Shown: positions 19,348-29,416 of the stretch, in pieces
Position numbering within the stretch: the first letter of the stretch is position 1
How the letters are laid out: every line of letters starts with the position of its first letter
Source: Marinobacter lutaoensis
GTDB lineage: Bacteria; Pseudomonadota; Gammaproteobacteria; Pseudomonadales; Oleiphilaceae
Direction of reading: 5' to 3'
NCBI RefSeq assembly: GCF_001981305.1
Contig: NZ_MSCW01000003.1
Span: forward strand, 62,001 to 126,000
DNA: 64,000 nucleotides
The notes under the pieces: generated by a model
The model's input: only the letters and a program-made list of their open reading frames with translations
Database searches by the model: none
Told to the model about the DNA's origin: nothing
Program-made: the position numbers and the translations under genes

Positions 19348-20591
19348 TGGCGGCCTCCTCGACGCCGCGCCAACCCCGCATCGGGCTCGCCCTGGGCGGG
19401 GGCGGTCCCCTGGGCGGAATCTACGAGATCGGCGCCCTGCGAGCGCTGGATGAGGCGCTCGATGGCCTCGACTTCAATCGGTTGTCGGTGTATGTGGGCG
19501 TCAACGCCGGCGCCTTTGTGGCCGCCAACCTGGCCAACCAGATGACGACGGCCCAGCTGTGCCGGATCTTCGTGCGTAACGAGGCCGAGGTCCACCCGTT
19601 CCATCCTGAGGTCTTCTACCGTCCCGCGTTCAGGGAAATCGGCCAACGTTTGTTGGCAATTCCCGGCCTGGTATCCACTGCCATCGGGCGCTTCGTCAAC
19701 AACCCCTATGACCAGAGTTTTCTGGAGGCCCTGACGATCCTGGCCCAGGCCGCGCCGGCGGGGTTGTTCGACAACGAGGGGCTGCACGACTACCTGAGTC
19801 GGGCTTTCACCATGCTCGGTCGTACCAACGACTTTCGGGAGCTGAAGCACAGCCTGTACGTGGTGGCGGCGGACGTGGAAAGCACCGAGGCTGTGTGCTT
19901 CGGTGCCCCGGGGTTTGACCATGTACCCATTTCCAGGGCCATTCAGGCCACCACGGCGTCTCCGGGACTGTACGTCCCGGTGGAAATCGACGGGCGTTAC
20001 TATGTGGACGGTACCCTGCGCAAGGGCTTGCATGCGTCGGTGGCTTTCGAGGATGGCGCGGACCTGGTCTTTGCCGTGAACCCTCAGGTGCCGATAGATG
20101 CCAGTGCTGCGGTACGCGCCGGTTCCATGAAGCCTGGCGAGCTGACCCGCTCGGGGATGCCGAATCTCCTCTCCCAAATGTTCCGTACCATGGTGTACTC
20201 GCGGATGCAATCCGGCATTGCTCAGTATGCCCGTGACTACCCGGACAAGGACATTCTCCTGTTCGAACCCACCCGGGACGATGCCAAGCTGTTCTTTTCC
20301 AATGTGTTCAGTTTCCAGAGCCGGCGCATGGTCTGTGAACATGCCTATCAGATGACGCGGCGCGACCTGCTGCTCCGGGCCGACGAGTTGGAGCCCAAGC
20401 TGGCGAAGTATGGCATCACGCTCCGGCGCGACCGTCTGGAAGACGAGCAGCGTACCATCAGCACCAGTCTATACGGGGAGCTGTTGCCGCTGTACGTGGC
20501 CAAGGCAAAGGACAGGAAACGCCCGTCAGACAGACGTCGGAAGGGGGCGGGCCTGGGTAACGTCTCACAGCTGTTCTCCAGAGCCCAGTAG
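19347..20591 (+). CDS. Patatin-like phospholipase family protein lacking the usual catalytic serine
   Basis: A 414-residue patatin-fold protein. The oxyanion-hole glycine loop is present (LALGGGGPLGG, near residues 13-23) and the second dyad residue is kept as D221 in YVDGT. The position of the nucleophile elbow GXSXG instead reads G51-V-N53-A-G55, with a clear AAC codon. As read, the usual Ser-Asp dyad is incomplete. It has no signal peptide; the C-terminus is basic (KAKDRKRPSDRRRKG). The ATG overlaps the ptsP stop (TGATG), which indicates coupled translation. It could be a pseudoenzyme or lipid-binding regulator. A subfamily that naturally uses asparagine here is possible but I cannot verify it. 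Confidence 0.85.
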   Translation: MAASSTPRQPRIGLALGGGGPLGGIYEIGALRALDEALDGLDFNRLSVYVGVNAGAFVAANLANQMTTAQLCRIFVRNEAEVHPFHPEVFYRPAFREIGQRLLAIPGLVSTAIGRFVNNPYDQSFLEALTILAQAAPAGLFDNEGLHDYLSRAFTMLGRTNDFRELKHSLYVVAADVESTEAVCFGAPGFDHVPISRAIQATTASPGLYVPVEIDGRYYVDGTLRKGLHASVAFEDGADLVFAVNPQVPIDASAAVRAGSMKPGELTRSGMPNLLSQMFRTMVYSRMQSGIAQYARDYPDKDILLFEPTRDDAKLFFSNVFSFQSRRMVCEHAYQMTRRDLLLRADELEPKLAKYGITLRRDRLEDEQRTISTSLYGELLPLYVAKAKDRKRPSDRRRKGAGLGNVSQLFSRAQ

Positions 20592-20594
20592 GGG

Positions 20595-20626
20595 CGCACC
20601 GACCCGCTCCTTGGCGGGCCGGTGCG
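20595..20626. terminator. Convergent terminator-like hairpin, patatin gene and hslU
   Basis: A long stem made of CGCACCG plus CCCGC pairing with GCGGG plus CGGTGCG, one A-C mismatch and a 6-base loop, starts 4 bases past the patatin-gene stop and ends 9 bases before the hslU stop. It is well placed to stop transcription from both sides, although T-runs are lacking. Confidence 0.5.
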
Positions 20627-20634
20627 GTTGGCGG

Positions 20635-21966
20635 TCAGAGGATGTAGCGGGACAGGTCCTCGTCCTCCGACAGTTCTCCGAGCTTTTCGTCCACATAGTC
20701 CGCCGTGACCTCGAAGCGGTCGGTGATCCGGTCGCCGGCGTCAAAGGACAGGCTTTCCAATAGCCGTTCGAGCACGGTGTGCAGCCGCCGCGCTCCGATA
20801 TTCTCGGTGCTTTCATTCACCTTCCAGGCGACTTCGGCGATGCGGGCGATGGCCTCGTCGGTAAAGCTCAGATTGACGCCTTCGGTCGCCATCAACGCCT
20901 GATACTGCTGAACCAGGGAGGCATCCGGCTCGGTCAGGATGCGCTTGAAGTCCTCCGGCGTGAGCGCCTGCAGTTCCACCCGGATCGGCAGCCGGCCCTG
21001 GAGTTCCGGAATCAGGTCCGAGGGCTTGGACAGATGGAAGGCACCGGAGGCGATGAACAGGATGTGATCGGTCCGGACCGCGCCGTACTTGGTGCTGACG
21101 GTACTGCCCTCAATCAGGGGCAGAAGGTCTCTCTGGACCCCTTCCCGGGATACATCCGAGGCGGTGTTTTCGGAGCGCTTGGCGACCTTGTCGATCTCGT
21201 CGATGAATACGATGCCATTCTGTTCCACCGCCTGGATGGCCTTCTGCTTGATTTCCTCTTCATTGACCAGCTTGGCGGCTTCCTCGTCCTTGACCAGTCG
21301 CAGAGCTTCGGACACTTTCATCTTGCGGGTCTTGCGCTTGTCCGAGGATAGACTAGAGAAAATGCTTTGCAGCTGGCTGGTCATTTCCTCCATGCCTGGC
21401 GGCGCCATGATTTCAACGCCCGGCCCGGCGCTGCGCACCTCGATTTCGATCTCTTTGTCATCCAGTTCGCCTTCCCGAAGCTTCTTGCGGAACAGCTGGC
21501 GGGTGGAGGAGTCCTGGCCGCCGCGCTGGCTGTCTTCAGTGAAATCTCGGGGAGGCGGCAGCAGCGCGTCGAGGATGCGATCCTCCGCCGCGTCCAGTGC
21601 CCGGTTTTCGTGACGCTTCATTTCCTTCTCGCGCATCATCTTGACCGCCATGTCGGCAAGGTCCCGGATGATGGACTCCACGTCGCGGCCCACGTAGCCG
21701 ACTTCGGTGAACTTGGTGGCCTCAACCTTGAGGAACGGGGCATCCGCCAGCTTTGCCAGACGCCGCGCGATCTCGGTTTTGCCGACGCCGGTCGGGCCGA
21801 TCATCAGGATGTTCTTGGGCGTCACTTCGTCCCGCAGGCGGCTGTCCAGCTGCATGCGCCGCCAGCGGTTGCGCAGCGCGATGGCCACGGCCCGCTTGGC
21901 TTCTTCCTGGCCCACGATGTGCTTATTGAGTTCGTGGACAATTTCACGGGGTGTCATTGCGGACAT
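20635..21966 (-). CDS. hslU: ATP-dependent protease ATPase subunit HslU
   Basis: A 443-residue AAA+ unfoldase that feeds proteins into the HslV peptidase. Walker A is GPTGVGKT (57-64), Walker B is FIDEIDK, and the insertion (I) domain with its acidic stretch separates them as in E. coli HslU. The C-terminal end DLSRYIL is the tail that docks into HslV pockets. The gene begins 12 bp after hslV on the same strand, the normal hslVU operon order. Heat-shock control is usual for this operon, but I did not identify a sigma-32 promoter. Confidence 0.97.
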   Translation of the reverse strand: MSAMTPREIVHELNKHIVGQEEAKRAVAIALRNRWRRMQLDSRLRDEVTPKNILMIGPTGVGKTEIARRLAKLADAPFLKVEATKFTEVGYVGRDVESIIRDLADMAVKMMREKEMKRHENRALDAAEDRILDALLPPPRDFTEDSQRGGQDSSTRQLFRKKLREGELDDKEIEIEVRSAGPGVEIMAPPGMEEMTSQLQSIFSSLSSDKRKTRKMKVSEALRLVKDEEAAKLVNEEEIKQKAIQAVEQNGIVFIDEIDKVAKRSENTASDVSREGVQRDLLPLIEGSTVSTKYGAVRTDHILFIASGAFHLSKPSDLIPELQGRLPIRVELQALTPEDFKRILTEPDASLVQQYQALMATEGVNLSFTDEAIARIAEVAWKVNESTENIGARRLHTVLERLLESLSFDAGDRITDRFEVTADYVDEKLGELSEDEDLSRYIL

Positions 21967-21978
21967 GGTTGCTCCGGG

Positions 21979-22509
21979 TCAGTCGGTCTTGGGTAGGACT
22001 TCGATGGTGAGGTTGTGGTTGGTGTAGATGCAGATATCGGCAGCTATCTCCAGGCCTTTTTCCACAATCTCTCGGGCTGACAGGTCGGTGTTTTCCAGCA
22101 GCGCCCGGGCGGAGGCCTGGGCGAAGGGGCCGCCTGAGCCGATGGCGATCAGGCCCTGCTCCGGCTCGATGACGTCTCCGTTACCCGTGATAATCAGCGA
22201 TGCGGTCTTGTCCGCCACCGCCAGAAGGGCCTCGAGCTTCCTGAGTGCTCGGTCCGTTCGCCAGTCCTTGGCCAGCTCGACCGCCGCCCGGGTGAGGTTG
22301 CCCTGGTGCTTTTCCAGTTGAGCCTCGAACCGTTCAAACAAGGTAAAGGCATCCGCCGTGCCGCCGGCAAAGCCTGCGATCACCTGGCCATTGTATAGCC
22401 GCCGTACTTTGCGGGCGTTACCCTTCATTACGGTATTTCCCAGGGAAACCTGGCCGTCGCCACCCATGGCGACTTCGTCGTCTCGCCTGACGGATAGAAT
22501 GGTAGTCAT
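21979..22509 (-). CDS. hslV: ATP-dependent protease peptidase subunit HslV
   Basis: A 176-residue threonine peptidase forming a dodecamer with HslU caps. After removal of Met the N-terminal nucleophile is the threonine of [35 protein letters not shown] and [17 protein letters not shown] are nearly identical to E. coli HslV. TGGAGC precedes the ATG. The upstream SPOR-domain gene ends 106 bp before it on the same strand. A fold-unrelated start is not needed; the length is normal. Confidence 0.97.
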   Translation of the reverse strand: MTTILSVRRDDEVAMGGDGQVSLGNTVMKGNARKVRRLYNGQVIAGFAGGTADAFTLFERFEAQLEKHQGNLTRAAVELAKDWRTDRALRKLEALLAVADKTASLIITGNGDVIEPEQGLIAIGSGGPFAQASARALLENTDLSAREIVEKGLEIAADICIYTNHNLTIEVLPKTD

Positions 22510-22615
22510 CTGGGCTCCACTTGCCTGTTCGAGTGAGTTATCCAGCTGTTATGGAGGCGTGATGTGGGTTTTCAAGGGTCGAAACGGCCCCCCGCCTTGG
22601 CCCGGGAGTCGTTGG

Positions 22616-23230
22616 CTAGCCGTTCTTGGGAACCTTGCGGATCAGCGGCTGGATATTCAGGGACACCAGCTTGTCGATGGCTGAATTCATCTGGCTGCGG
22701 GAGTCGAATGGCCCCACGTTGACTCGGTACCAGGTGCTTCCGTTGTCCAGGTCAATGCGCTGGATACTCGCTCTCAGACCCTGAAACGCGATCTGGGCTC
22801 GCTGGCGTTCGGCGTCCTCTCGGCTGCGGAAGGAGCCCGACTGGACCAGGTACTGGAAGTCCTGAGCCTTGGGGGAGGGACTGTACTCCTGGACATCCGG
22901 TGGTACCACTTCCGACTCTGGCAGCATCTCGTAAAACCGGAACTGCGGTTTTTTCTCCTGCGCCTGGGCAGGGGCGACCGCTTTCGCCTCAGGCGCCTGA
23001 ATCCGGGCGGGGACCGGCTCCGGTTTGGGGGCGGTCGGCAGGGAGTGCAGGTAGAAAATGAAGCCGATAAAGCCGCCCACGGCCGCCAGCGAGGCAATCC
23101 ATTTCAGGGACAGGCTGCCGTGCTGGTGCCGCCCGGGCGCAGGCTTGGTCCTGGCCTGCGGGGCCGGTCGCCGGGCGGCCGATGGCCGGGGGGCGCTGGG
23201 ACGGTTTTTCCTGGCGTAGTCGCGGGCCAT
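22616..23230 (-). CDS. SPOR domain-containing cell division protein (FtsN-like)
   Basis: A 204-residue bitopic membrane protein: basic, proline-rich cytoplasmic tail (1-40), one transmembrane helix (about 41-61), a proline/glutamine-rich periplasmic linker and a C-terminal SPOR domain (about 125-204, with YLVQSGSFRSREDAERQRAQI and WYRVNVGPFDSRSQMNSAIDKL). SPOR domains bind denuded septal peptidoglycan. In gammaproteobacteria such a gene sits between argS and hslVU and is often called ftsN; architecture and position fit, sequence identity to FtsN itself is not shown. AAGG precedes the ATG. Confidence 0.88.
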   Translation of the reverse strand: MARDYARKNRPSAPRPSAARRPAPQARTKPAPGRHQHGSLSLKWIASLAAVGGFIGFIFYLHSLPTAPKPEPVPARIQAPEAKAVAPAQAQEKKPQFRFYEMLPESEVVPPDVQEYSPSPKAQDFQYLVQSGSFRSREDAERQRAQIAFQGLRASIQRIDLDNGSTWYRVNVGPFDSRSQMNSAIDKLVSLNIQPLIRKVPKNG

Positions 23231-23239
23231 CGGAGTACC

Positions 23240-24925
23240 TTACATTTCCTCCGGCGCGTTGACGCCGAGCAGCGCCAGACCGTTGGCCAGCACCTGCCTG
23301 ACCGCCAGGTACAGGCTGACCCGGGCATCACGCAGCTCGGTGTCCTCGGTCAGAACCTTGTGGGCGTTGTAATAGGTATGGAACTGGCCGGCCAACTCGC
23401 GGAGATAGTGGGCCACATGGTGGGGCTCCCGCTGGGCGGCGGCATTGGCCACCAGTTCCGGGAAGCGGGCCAGCTGATTGGCCAGCTCCTTTTCCTCGTC
23501 GAGTGTCAGCCGTGACAGGTCGCCCCGGCACTCGTTACGGTCACGCTCCACTCCTTCGGCGGCCAGTTTGCGCAGAACGCTGCAAATCCTCGCGTGAGCG
23601 TACTGAATGTAGTAAACCGGGTTCTCGTTGGTTTGGGAGCGGGCCAGGTCAATGTCGAAGGTCAGCTGGGAATCAACCCGGCGCGCGGCCAAGAAAAACC
23701 GGGTGGCATCCCGGCCGACTTCGTCGATCAAGTCGCGGAGGGTGACGTAGCTTCCCGCCCGCTTGGAAATCTTCACCTCCTGGCCGGACCGGGTCACGGT
23801 GACCATCTGGTGCAGGACATAGTCTGGCCACCCCTCTGGAATGCCGGCTTTTAGGGCCTGCAGTCCGGCGCGTACCCGGGTCACCGTGGAGTGATGGTCC
23901 GCCCCCTGCTCGTTGATCACGCGGGTGAAGCCCCGCTGCCATTTGTCCAGGTGATAAGCGACGTCGGGCAGGAAGTAGGTGTAGCCTCCGTCCTTCTTGC
24001 GCATGACCCGGTCCTTGTCATCCCCGAACTCCGTGGTTCGCAGCCAGACGGCGCCATCTTTCTCGTAGGTATAGCCATTTTCCGTCAGGCGCTGGACGGT
24101 GGCTTCGACCTTGCCGTCGCGATACAGCGAGGATTCCAGGAAATAGACATCGAAGTGCACGCCGAAGGCTTTAAGATCCAGGTCTTGCTCCCGGCGCAGA
24201 TAAGCCACGGCAAACTCCCGGATGGCATCCAGGTCATCCGGGTCACCTTGGCCGGTGACTTCGCGGTCGTCGGCGGTGACGGTTTCCCGGGCGAGGTAGG
24301 CGTTGGCCACGTCAAGGATGTAATCGCCACGGTAGCCGTCGGTGGGCCAGCCCTCATCCTCCGGCGTCAGCCCCTTGGCTCGGGCCTGGACGGAAAGCGC
24401 CAGGTTGTTGATCTGGGCGCCAGCGTCGTTGTAATAGAACTCGCGAGTCACGTCATAGCCGTTTGCCTCGAGCAGGCGGCAGAGGCTGTCGCCAATTGCC
24501 GCGCCCCGCCCATGGCCGACATGCAGGGGGCCGGTCGGGTTGGCGGACACGAACTCCACCTGGACCTTTTCTCCCTGGCCACTGTCGTTGTGGCCGAATC
24601 GCTCGCCCTGCTCAAGGACTGTTTTCACGACACTGAAGGCGCTGGCGGTACTCATGAAAAAGTTGATGAAGCCCGGGCCCGCGATTTCAACGTTCGCCAC
24701 CGCGTCACTAGCCGGCAGTCGGGCAACCAGTGCCTCGGCCAGTTGCCGGGGCGGGTAGCCGGCCGCCTTGGCTGCGACCAGGGCGATATTGCAGGCATAA
24801 TCACCGTGCGCCTTGTCCTTGGTGTTGCCCACTTGCGGTGTAAAAGCTTGATCCGCGGGCAGGACACCTTCGGACTGCAGGGCTGCAAGCGCAGACTGGA
24901 GCAGGTCGGAAACGGTTTCTTTCAT
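23240..24925 (-). CDS. argS: Arginyl-tRNA synthetase
   Basis: A 561-residue class I aminoacyl-tRNA synthetase. The ATP-binding HIGH motif appears as HVGH (135-138) in [15 protein letters not shown]; the KMSK loop is the [12 protein letters not shown] variant. The N-terminal Add-1 domain and the C-terminal DALR anticodon-binding domain are present, the latter ending [10 protein letters not shown]. Length is as expected. The Shine-Dalgarno sequence is weak. It is followed 9 bp later by the SPOR-domain gene, so they likely share a transcript. Confidence 0.96.
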   Translation of the reverse strand: MKETVSDLLQSALAALQSEGVLPADQAFTPQVGNTKDKAHGDYACNIALVAAKAAGYPPRQLAEALVARLPASDAVANVEIAGPGFINFFMSTASAFSVVKTVLEQGERFGHNDSGQGEKVQVEFVSANPTGPLHVGHGRGAAIGDSLCRLLEANGYDVTREFYYNDAGAQINNLALSVQARAKGLTPEDEGWPTDGYRGDYILDVANAYLARETVTADDREVTGQGDPDDLDAIREFAVAYLRREQDLDLKAFGVHFDVYFLESSLYRDGKVEATVQRLTENGYTYEKDGAVWLRTTEFGDDKDRVMRKKDGGYTYFLPDVAYHLDKWQRGFTRVINEQGADHHSTVTRVRAGLQALKAGIPEGWPDYVLHQMVTVTRSGQEVKISKRAGSYVTLRDLIDEVGRDATRFFLAARRVDSQLTFDIDLARSQTNENPVYYIQYAHARICSVLRKLAAEGVERDRNECRGDLSRLTLDEEKELANQLARFPELVANAAAQREPHHVAHYLRELAGQFHTYYNAHKVLTEDTELRDARVSLYLAVRQVLANGLALLGVNAPEEM

Positions 24926-25023
24926 CGTGTCGGGTGACTCTTGGTTTGCTCGAAACGGGGTGTGTCGGGGCTGGCCCGGTGAAAACAGGAGGCGGCTATT
25001 ATCGCGGAAAGGGGGGGCATTCT

Positions 25024-25060
25024 CAAATCCGGGCCTGCCGTATCGGCAGGTCCGGATTTG
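25024..25060 (-). terminator. 17-bp hairpin after the Ig-like lipoprotein gene
   Basis: A near-perfect inverted repeat: CAAATCCGG then CCTGCCG on one arm pairs with CGGCAGG then CCGGATTTG on the other, with a single G-T wobble position and a TAT loop. It begins 14 bases downstream of the lipoprotein stop when read on the reverse strand. No clear T-run follows, but its length makes it the likely end of that transcript. Confidence 0.5.
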
Positions 25061-25074
25061 AGTCGGCGGGCAGA

Positions 25075-26772
25075 TCAGTCCTGGACAGTTATTTGCTCGT
25101 AGAACGGATTCCCACTGAATGGGGAGGGAGGCGTGACTTCGACCGTCAGTATGCCAGAGGATGATGTGCTGTCTGCTTCAAGCAGGACACAGAACTCGAC
25201 AGGGGTTTCCCGATAGTTTGTGGGAGAACTGAAGCTGGATGGGGCTACAATGTTGCCATTGGTCGTGGAGAAATCAATCTGGGTTCCCCCTGGGGGCGGG
25301 CCTTCAACAAGCACTCCGTTGTTATAAAAAACTCCCGCAATGGTGGCACAGGCCTGGCCGGGGATGTCGAGGGGAGTGGGGGTCGTGAATGTGATGCTGA
25401 TGTTGTCGCTGGCCATGAAAATCCGTCCAGTTTCACTGATTTCCAGCAAATCGCTCGTACAGTTGCTGCCGGAACAGGCGCTGCCGTTATATATACCGTT
25501 CCCGGCATCGTAGCTGCCATTGCTGTTGTAGTCGAAATAAACCTCGTTGGCGTCGTATGCCTCATTGCGATTGGCGTCTAAAAAGGCTTCGCCCCTGTCG
25601 TCACTCGGATTGAACGTATCCGTACCCGATACATACTTGCCATCACTGTTTACGTCTGTAAAACTTTCTTCGCCAACTGTTCTGGCGAGAATTTGTACAA
25701 CGCTGTCTGCGGGGCGTGGGTCTTGGCTGATCCACTCGATGGAGCAGGCTCCGTCCTGGAGGATGCATTCGCTCTGCACTGACCCACCGTTCGTCAGGAA
25801 ATTCACAACTGCATCGCTGACTCGGTTGTTATTCCTGTCCGCCGCGCGAATCGTGACTGGAACGCTAACGCCATCATAGTTTCGGGCATTGGGGAGGAAG
25901 TTTTCCTCAATTGACAGTGAAAAGCTGTTCTGGTCTGGAATGGATGCGCTGATAGAAATTGGTGCAGAGGTTGTCTGAATAGCAGAGCCGCTATCTGGCG
26001 TATAGGTGGCAGTGACACTAACTACAGTAGCGACGGTTCCGGCATTGACTCGAGTGGTGGCGAGTCCCTCCTGGTCCGTGACCGTGGAAGACTGGGAAAG
26101 GGAAACACCACCCACGGTTGTCGACAGGCTGAATGATATGTCTTCCTCTGTGGTGATCGGATTACCGTTTTTGTCTGTGAGTCGGAAGGTGACTTTAGAA
26201 ACGCTAGGGCGGGAGCTGTTGGAGCTGCCGCTCAATGCGATGGAATCTGGGTCGACGCTGACAAACTCGAGTTCGCCCACCTCTGGTGCAGCGACATCGA
26301 CGGTTACTGACGCGGTCGCGCCATTAGCCAACCGTGCAGTAATAGTGTCCTGTCCAGCACAGCCGGCCTCATAGGTAGTGGAGAATATCCCAGTGCTTGT
26401 GGTGAGCGGAGTATCGAAAACGGCGCTTTCGCACAGGGAAGAGATGTTGACGGTTGTGGATTCGGCATTATAGATGGCATTTCCGTCCGCCGCGTTGACA
26501 ACGTTGAAGTCCAGTCGCGTGGTGCCTCCTGCGGATAGGTTTGTAGCCGAAGCAATGATTTGGCCGCTAACGAAGTTGGAGCCGCTGCCGGACCCCAGCT
26601 CCAGAACGACTTCTTGCTCACTGCTGGAGTCGTCTCCCGAAGAAGAGTCTCCTCCGGAATTGGTGCTTCCCCCCGTTCCAACCAGCGGGGCTGAGTTCTC
26701 GTCGCCGCCACACGCAGCCAGTATTAGGATGAGAGAGAGGGCAGATGCACGCGCTAGGATATTCCCTGACAT
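25075..26772 (-). CDS. Ig-like domain lipoprotein with calcium-loop-like segments
   Basis: A 565-residue predicted surface or periplasmic lipoprotein of unknown function. The signal peptide ends in the lipobox LAAC (Cys21), followed by a Ser/Gly/Asp-rich linker (about 22-58). The rest is Ser/Thr-rich beta-strand sequence typical of bacterial Ig-like (Big_1-type) repeats, e.g. [22 protein letters not shown] and [20 protein letters not shown]. Three DxNx(D/N)-type loops (near 373-380, 399-410, 414-425) resemble EF-hand or dockerin calcium sites. Eight cysteines besides Cys21 could form disulfides. The ATG has GGAG upstream. Its codons are visibly less GC-rich than its neighbours and it splits the conserved argS-priA neighbourhood, suggesting acquisition by transfer. 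Confidence 0.8.
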   Translation of the reverse strand: MSGNILARASALSLILILAACGGDENSAPLVGTGGSTNSGGDSSSGDDSSSEQEVVLELGSGSGSNFVSGQIIASATNLSAGGTTRLDFNVVNAADGNAIYNAESTTVNISSLCESAVFDTPLTTSTGIFSTTYEAGCAGQDTITARLANGATASVTVDVAAPEVGELEFVSVDPDSIALSGSSNSSRPSVSKVTFRLTDKNGNPITTEEDISFSLSTTVGGVSLSQSSTVTDQEGLATTRVNAGTVATVVSVTATYTPDSGSAIQTTSAPISISASIPDQNSFSLSIEENFLPNARNYDGVSVPVTIRAADRNNNRVSDAVVNFLTNGGSVQSECILQDGACSIEWISQDPRPADSVVQILARTVGEESFTDVNSDGKYVSGTDTFNPSDDRGEAFLDANRNEAYDANEVYFDYNSNGSYDAGNGIYNGSACSGSNCTSDLLEISETGRIFMASDNISITFTTPTPLDIPGQACATIAGVFYNNGVLVEGPPPGGTQIDFSTTNGNIVAPSSFSSPTNYRETPVEFCVLLEADSTSSSGILTVEVTPPSPFSGNPFYEQITVQD

Positions 26773-26934
26773 TGTGTTTTTCTCCAAAGCTCATAGATGG
26801 CGTTATGACGGCTCCTAGAGTTAGCACCGCCTTATGCCTTGTGCGCCCCTGTCCCGATCCTTTCATGAGGAAGTCTTCAGAGCGCGTGGTTTGAGGTAAA
26901 TTTGGAATCAAAGATCCCGAGTATTTTTTGAAAA

Positions 26935-26961
26935 ATCATAGCACAGGAAGTGCTTAGTAAA
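26935..26961 (-). promoter_or_regulatory. Candidate promoter of the Ig-like lipoprotein gene
   Basis: Read on the reverse strand, an extended -10 element TGCTATGAT (hexamer TATGAT, complement of 26935-26940) lies 15 bases after TTTACT (complement of 26956-26961). A 5-bp dyad AGCAC/GTGCT overlaps the spacer. The downstream 160 bases before the ATG would form a long leader. The surrounding gap 26773-27007 is AT-rich and holds no gene. Confidence 0.4.
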
Positions 26962-27007
26962 GTTGATTCACCTCTGTTTTCTGAAAAAGATTGTAACTGC
27001 CCAGTCC

Positions 27008-29182
27008 TCACCCAGTCTCGATAGGATCAACATCGATCGACCAGCGGAGGCGAGTCGATGGTTTTCGGAGCTCGAGCATTGTGCATAGTTGTGACAATGC
27101 CTGATTGAGGCAGCTGCGGCGATCACTCAGGAATACCAGTTGGGCGCGGTGCCGGTCGGCCTTCCTGGCGATGAGGGCTGGCAGTGGCCCCCAGACAGTG
27201 AGTTCGCTCGGGAAGGATGCATCCGCTTTGACGGTGTTCAAAAGCGTGAGGCTTTGCTCCATGGTATCGGCCTCGGCCCGCAAGATCGCCATATGCCGGA
27301 AGGGGGGAAAACCGCCGGTTTGCCGTTCGGCCAGCAACTGGTCCGCGATGGTCAGGTAGTCATGCTGGCAGAGCTGCTGCAGCAAGGCGGCGTCGCTGTG
27401 GCAGGTCTGGATGAGCACGCGTCCCGGTTTCTGGGCCCTGCCGGCGCGGCCGCTGACCTGTAGCAGAGTTTGCATCAGTCGTTCAGGTGCGCGGAAGTCG
27501 GTACTGAACAGGCCGCCGTCGGCGTTGATGACGACCACCAGTGTGACGTTTGGAAAATCGTGCCCCTTGGCGAGCATCTGTGTGCCAACCAGAATACAGG
27601 GGTGGCCGCTGTTGACGCGTTGCAGAATACCTTGGATGCTGCCCTTGCGCTGGGTGCTGTCCCGGTCGACCCGAACGACGGGGTAGTCGGGGAAGGTCTC
27701 GGCGAGCGTGTCCTCGGCCCGTTCCGTTCCCTGGCCAACGGGTTTGAAGTTTTCGCTCTGGCAACTGGGGCAGTGGTCCCGTGCCGCAGCCTGGTAGTTG
27801 CAATGGTGGCAGCGCATGGCCCGGTCCTGGCGGTGATAGGTCAGGCGGGTGTCGCACCTGGGACATTCCTCGACGTAGCCGCAGTCAAAACACATCATGA
27901 CTGGGGCATAGCCCCGGCGATTGACGAACACCAGGGCCTGCTCGCCGTTCTCGAGGGTGCGCCGTATCGCCTGGATCGCAGGGCGGGAGAGCCCTCCTTC
28001 TAGGGGGCGGCTGCGAATGTCCAGTAGGTGCAGGCTGGGGGGCGTGGTGTTTTGGGCTCGTTGCTCCAGGCGGATCAGGCGGTATCGGCCTTGCTTGGCG
28101 TTGTGATAGGACTCCAGCGATGGCGTGGCGGAACCCAGAATCGCGGGGCATCGGTTCAGTCTGGCTCGGTAGACGGCAAGGTCCCGGCCGGAATAGCGGA
28201 AACCGTCCCCCTGTTTGTAGGAGCCGTCGTGCTCCTCGTCCACGATGACGGTCGCCAGGCTGGTGAAGGGCAGGAGGGCCGCAGAACGCGTGCCGACCAG
28301 AATCAGCGGCTCTCCCCGGCGCACCCGGAGCCAGACCGCAAGCCGTTCTGCGTCATTCAGGGCTGAGTGCCAGACCCCGATGCGGTCGCCAAAATATTGC
28401 CGGAACCGGGCCACGGTCTGGGGGGTCAGGTTGATTTCGGGGACCAGAACCAGGGCCTGTCGGTCTTTGGGAAGATGGGTTTTCAGGTGGTGGATGTAAA
28501 GCTCGGTTTTGCCGCTGCCGGTGACACCGTACAGCAGGGCGGTGTTGAAGCCCTCGGCCGGGGTCGGGAGCTGCTCGGCCGCGGCTGACTGTGCGGGAGT
28601 GAGGGTGGGTGTCAGCTCGGGTTCATCGGCGATGCCGGCGAAGGCTGGAGCAGCGGCCGGGCGGATCCGCTGCTTGTCAGCCAGGCTCTTGAGTTGGCTG
28701 GTCGTGAAGCCGGCTGCCCGTATGCTCGTGGTACTGGCCGGAGCGGGTTGCTCCTGAAGCCAGGCCAGCAGTGCCTGTTGTCGGTGGGCATTGGCAGGCA
28801 GTGCCTGCCCTTCACCGTCGGGAGCAGGTTGCCAGTATGACTCGTGCTTCTCCTTGGCTGGCTGTCCCCGGCGCAGGGCCGGCGGCAACGCCATGAATAG
28901 GCATTCTCCCAGCGGGTGTTGATAGTAGCGGCTGGCCCAGTTGAGCAGGTGAAAGGTTTCGGTAGGCAGCACGGGCCAGGGTTCCAGGGCCCGCTCGATG
29001 GACCTGAGTTCGATACCGTCCGGTGGCGGAGTGTCGGTGTCGACGACCAGGCCGGTAAGCGTCTGGTGTCCGAAGGGAACGCGTACGCGTTGCCCGGGCT
29101 CCAGTGTCAGGTCTTCGGGAATCCGGTAGTCGAACAGTCTCCGTAGGGGGCGGTTCAGGGCAATTCGGGCGGTTCGCGGCAC
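27008..29182 (-). CDS. priA: Primosomal protein N' (replication restart helicase)
   Basis: A 724-residue superfamily 2 helicase that reloads the replisome at collapsed forks. The N-terminal DNA-binding domain starts MPRTARIALNRPLRRLFDYRIPEDL; Walker A is GVTGSGKTE, Walker B DEEH. The cysteine-rich zinc module has eight cysteines (CFDCGYVEECPRCD and CHHCNYQAAARDHCPSC). The helicase C block GTQMLAKGHDFPNVTLVVV and SGRAGR complete it. The start is GTG with GGAG upstream. It diverges from rpmE, as in pseudomonads. Confidence 0.96.
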   Translation of the reverse strand: MPRTARIALNRPLRRLFDYRIPEDLTLEPGQRVRVPFGHQTLTGLVVDTDTPPPDGIELRSIERALEPWPVLPTETFHLLNWASRYYQHPLGECLFMALPPALRRGQPAKEKHESYWQPAPDGEGQALPANAHRQQALLAWLQEQPAPASTTSIRAAGFTTSQLKSLADKQRIRPAAAPAFAGIADEPELTPTLTPAQSAAAEQLPTPAEGFNTALLYGVTGSGKTELYIHHLKTHLPKDRQALVLVPEINLTPQTVARFRQYFGDRIGVWHSALNDAERLAVWLRVRRGEPLILVGTRSAALLPFTSLATVIVDEEHDGSYKQGDGFRYSGRDLAVYRARLNRCPAILGSATPSLESYHNAKQGRYRLIRLEQRAQNTTPPSLHLLDIRSRPLEGGLSRPAIQAIRRTLENGEQALVFVNRRGYAPVMMCFDCGYVEECPRCDTRLTYHRQDRAMRCHHCNYQAAARDHCPSCQSENFKPVGQGTERAEDTLAETFPDYPVVRVDRDSTQRKGSIQGILQRVNSGHPCILVGTQMLAKGHDFPNVTLVVVINADGGLFSTDFRAPERLMQTLLQVSGRAGRAQKPGRVLIQTCHSDAALLQQLCQHDYLTIADQLLAERQTGGFPPFRHMAILRAEADTMEQSLTLLNTVKADASFPSELTVWGPLPALIARKADRHRAQLVFLSDRRSCLNQALSQLCTMLELRKPSTRLRWSIDVDPIETG

Positions 29183-29264
29183 TCGGGACTCCAGGGTGAG
29201 AGGCTGGCTGCCGGCCGGCGGAGCCGGCCGGTTGGCGTGAACGCCTGGGCCTGCCCGACGGGGC

Positions 29265-29293
29265 TTGCCTGTGACCAGTATAGTCAGTATGAT
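29265..29293 (+). promoter_or_regulatory. Sigma-70-type promoter of rpmE
   Basis: TTGCCT (29265-29270) and TATGAT (29288-29293) are separated by exactly 17 bases. Transcription would begin near 29300, giving a leader of about 115 nt before rpmE. Confidence 0.6.
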
Positions 29294-29416
29294 TCGCGGT
29301 CTATTTTGGGCAGGGCGTGATTCTGCCTTGCCTTGTGTCTGGATTCAAACATGCGGTGCCCGGCGCGGAAAATAAGAGCTGTGACTGGGTAGCGGCATGA
29401 CCGATTGAGGTTCGCC

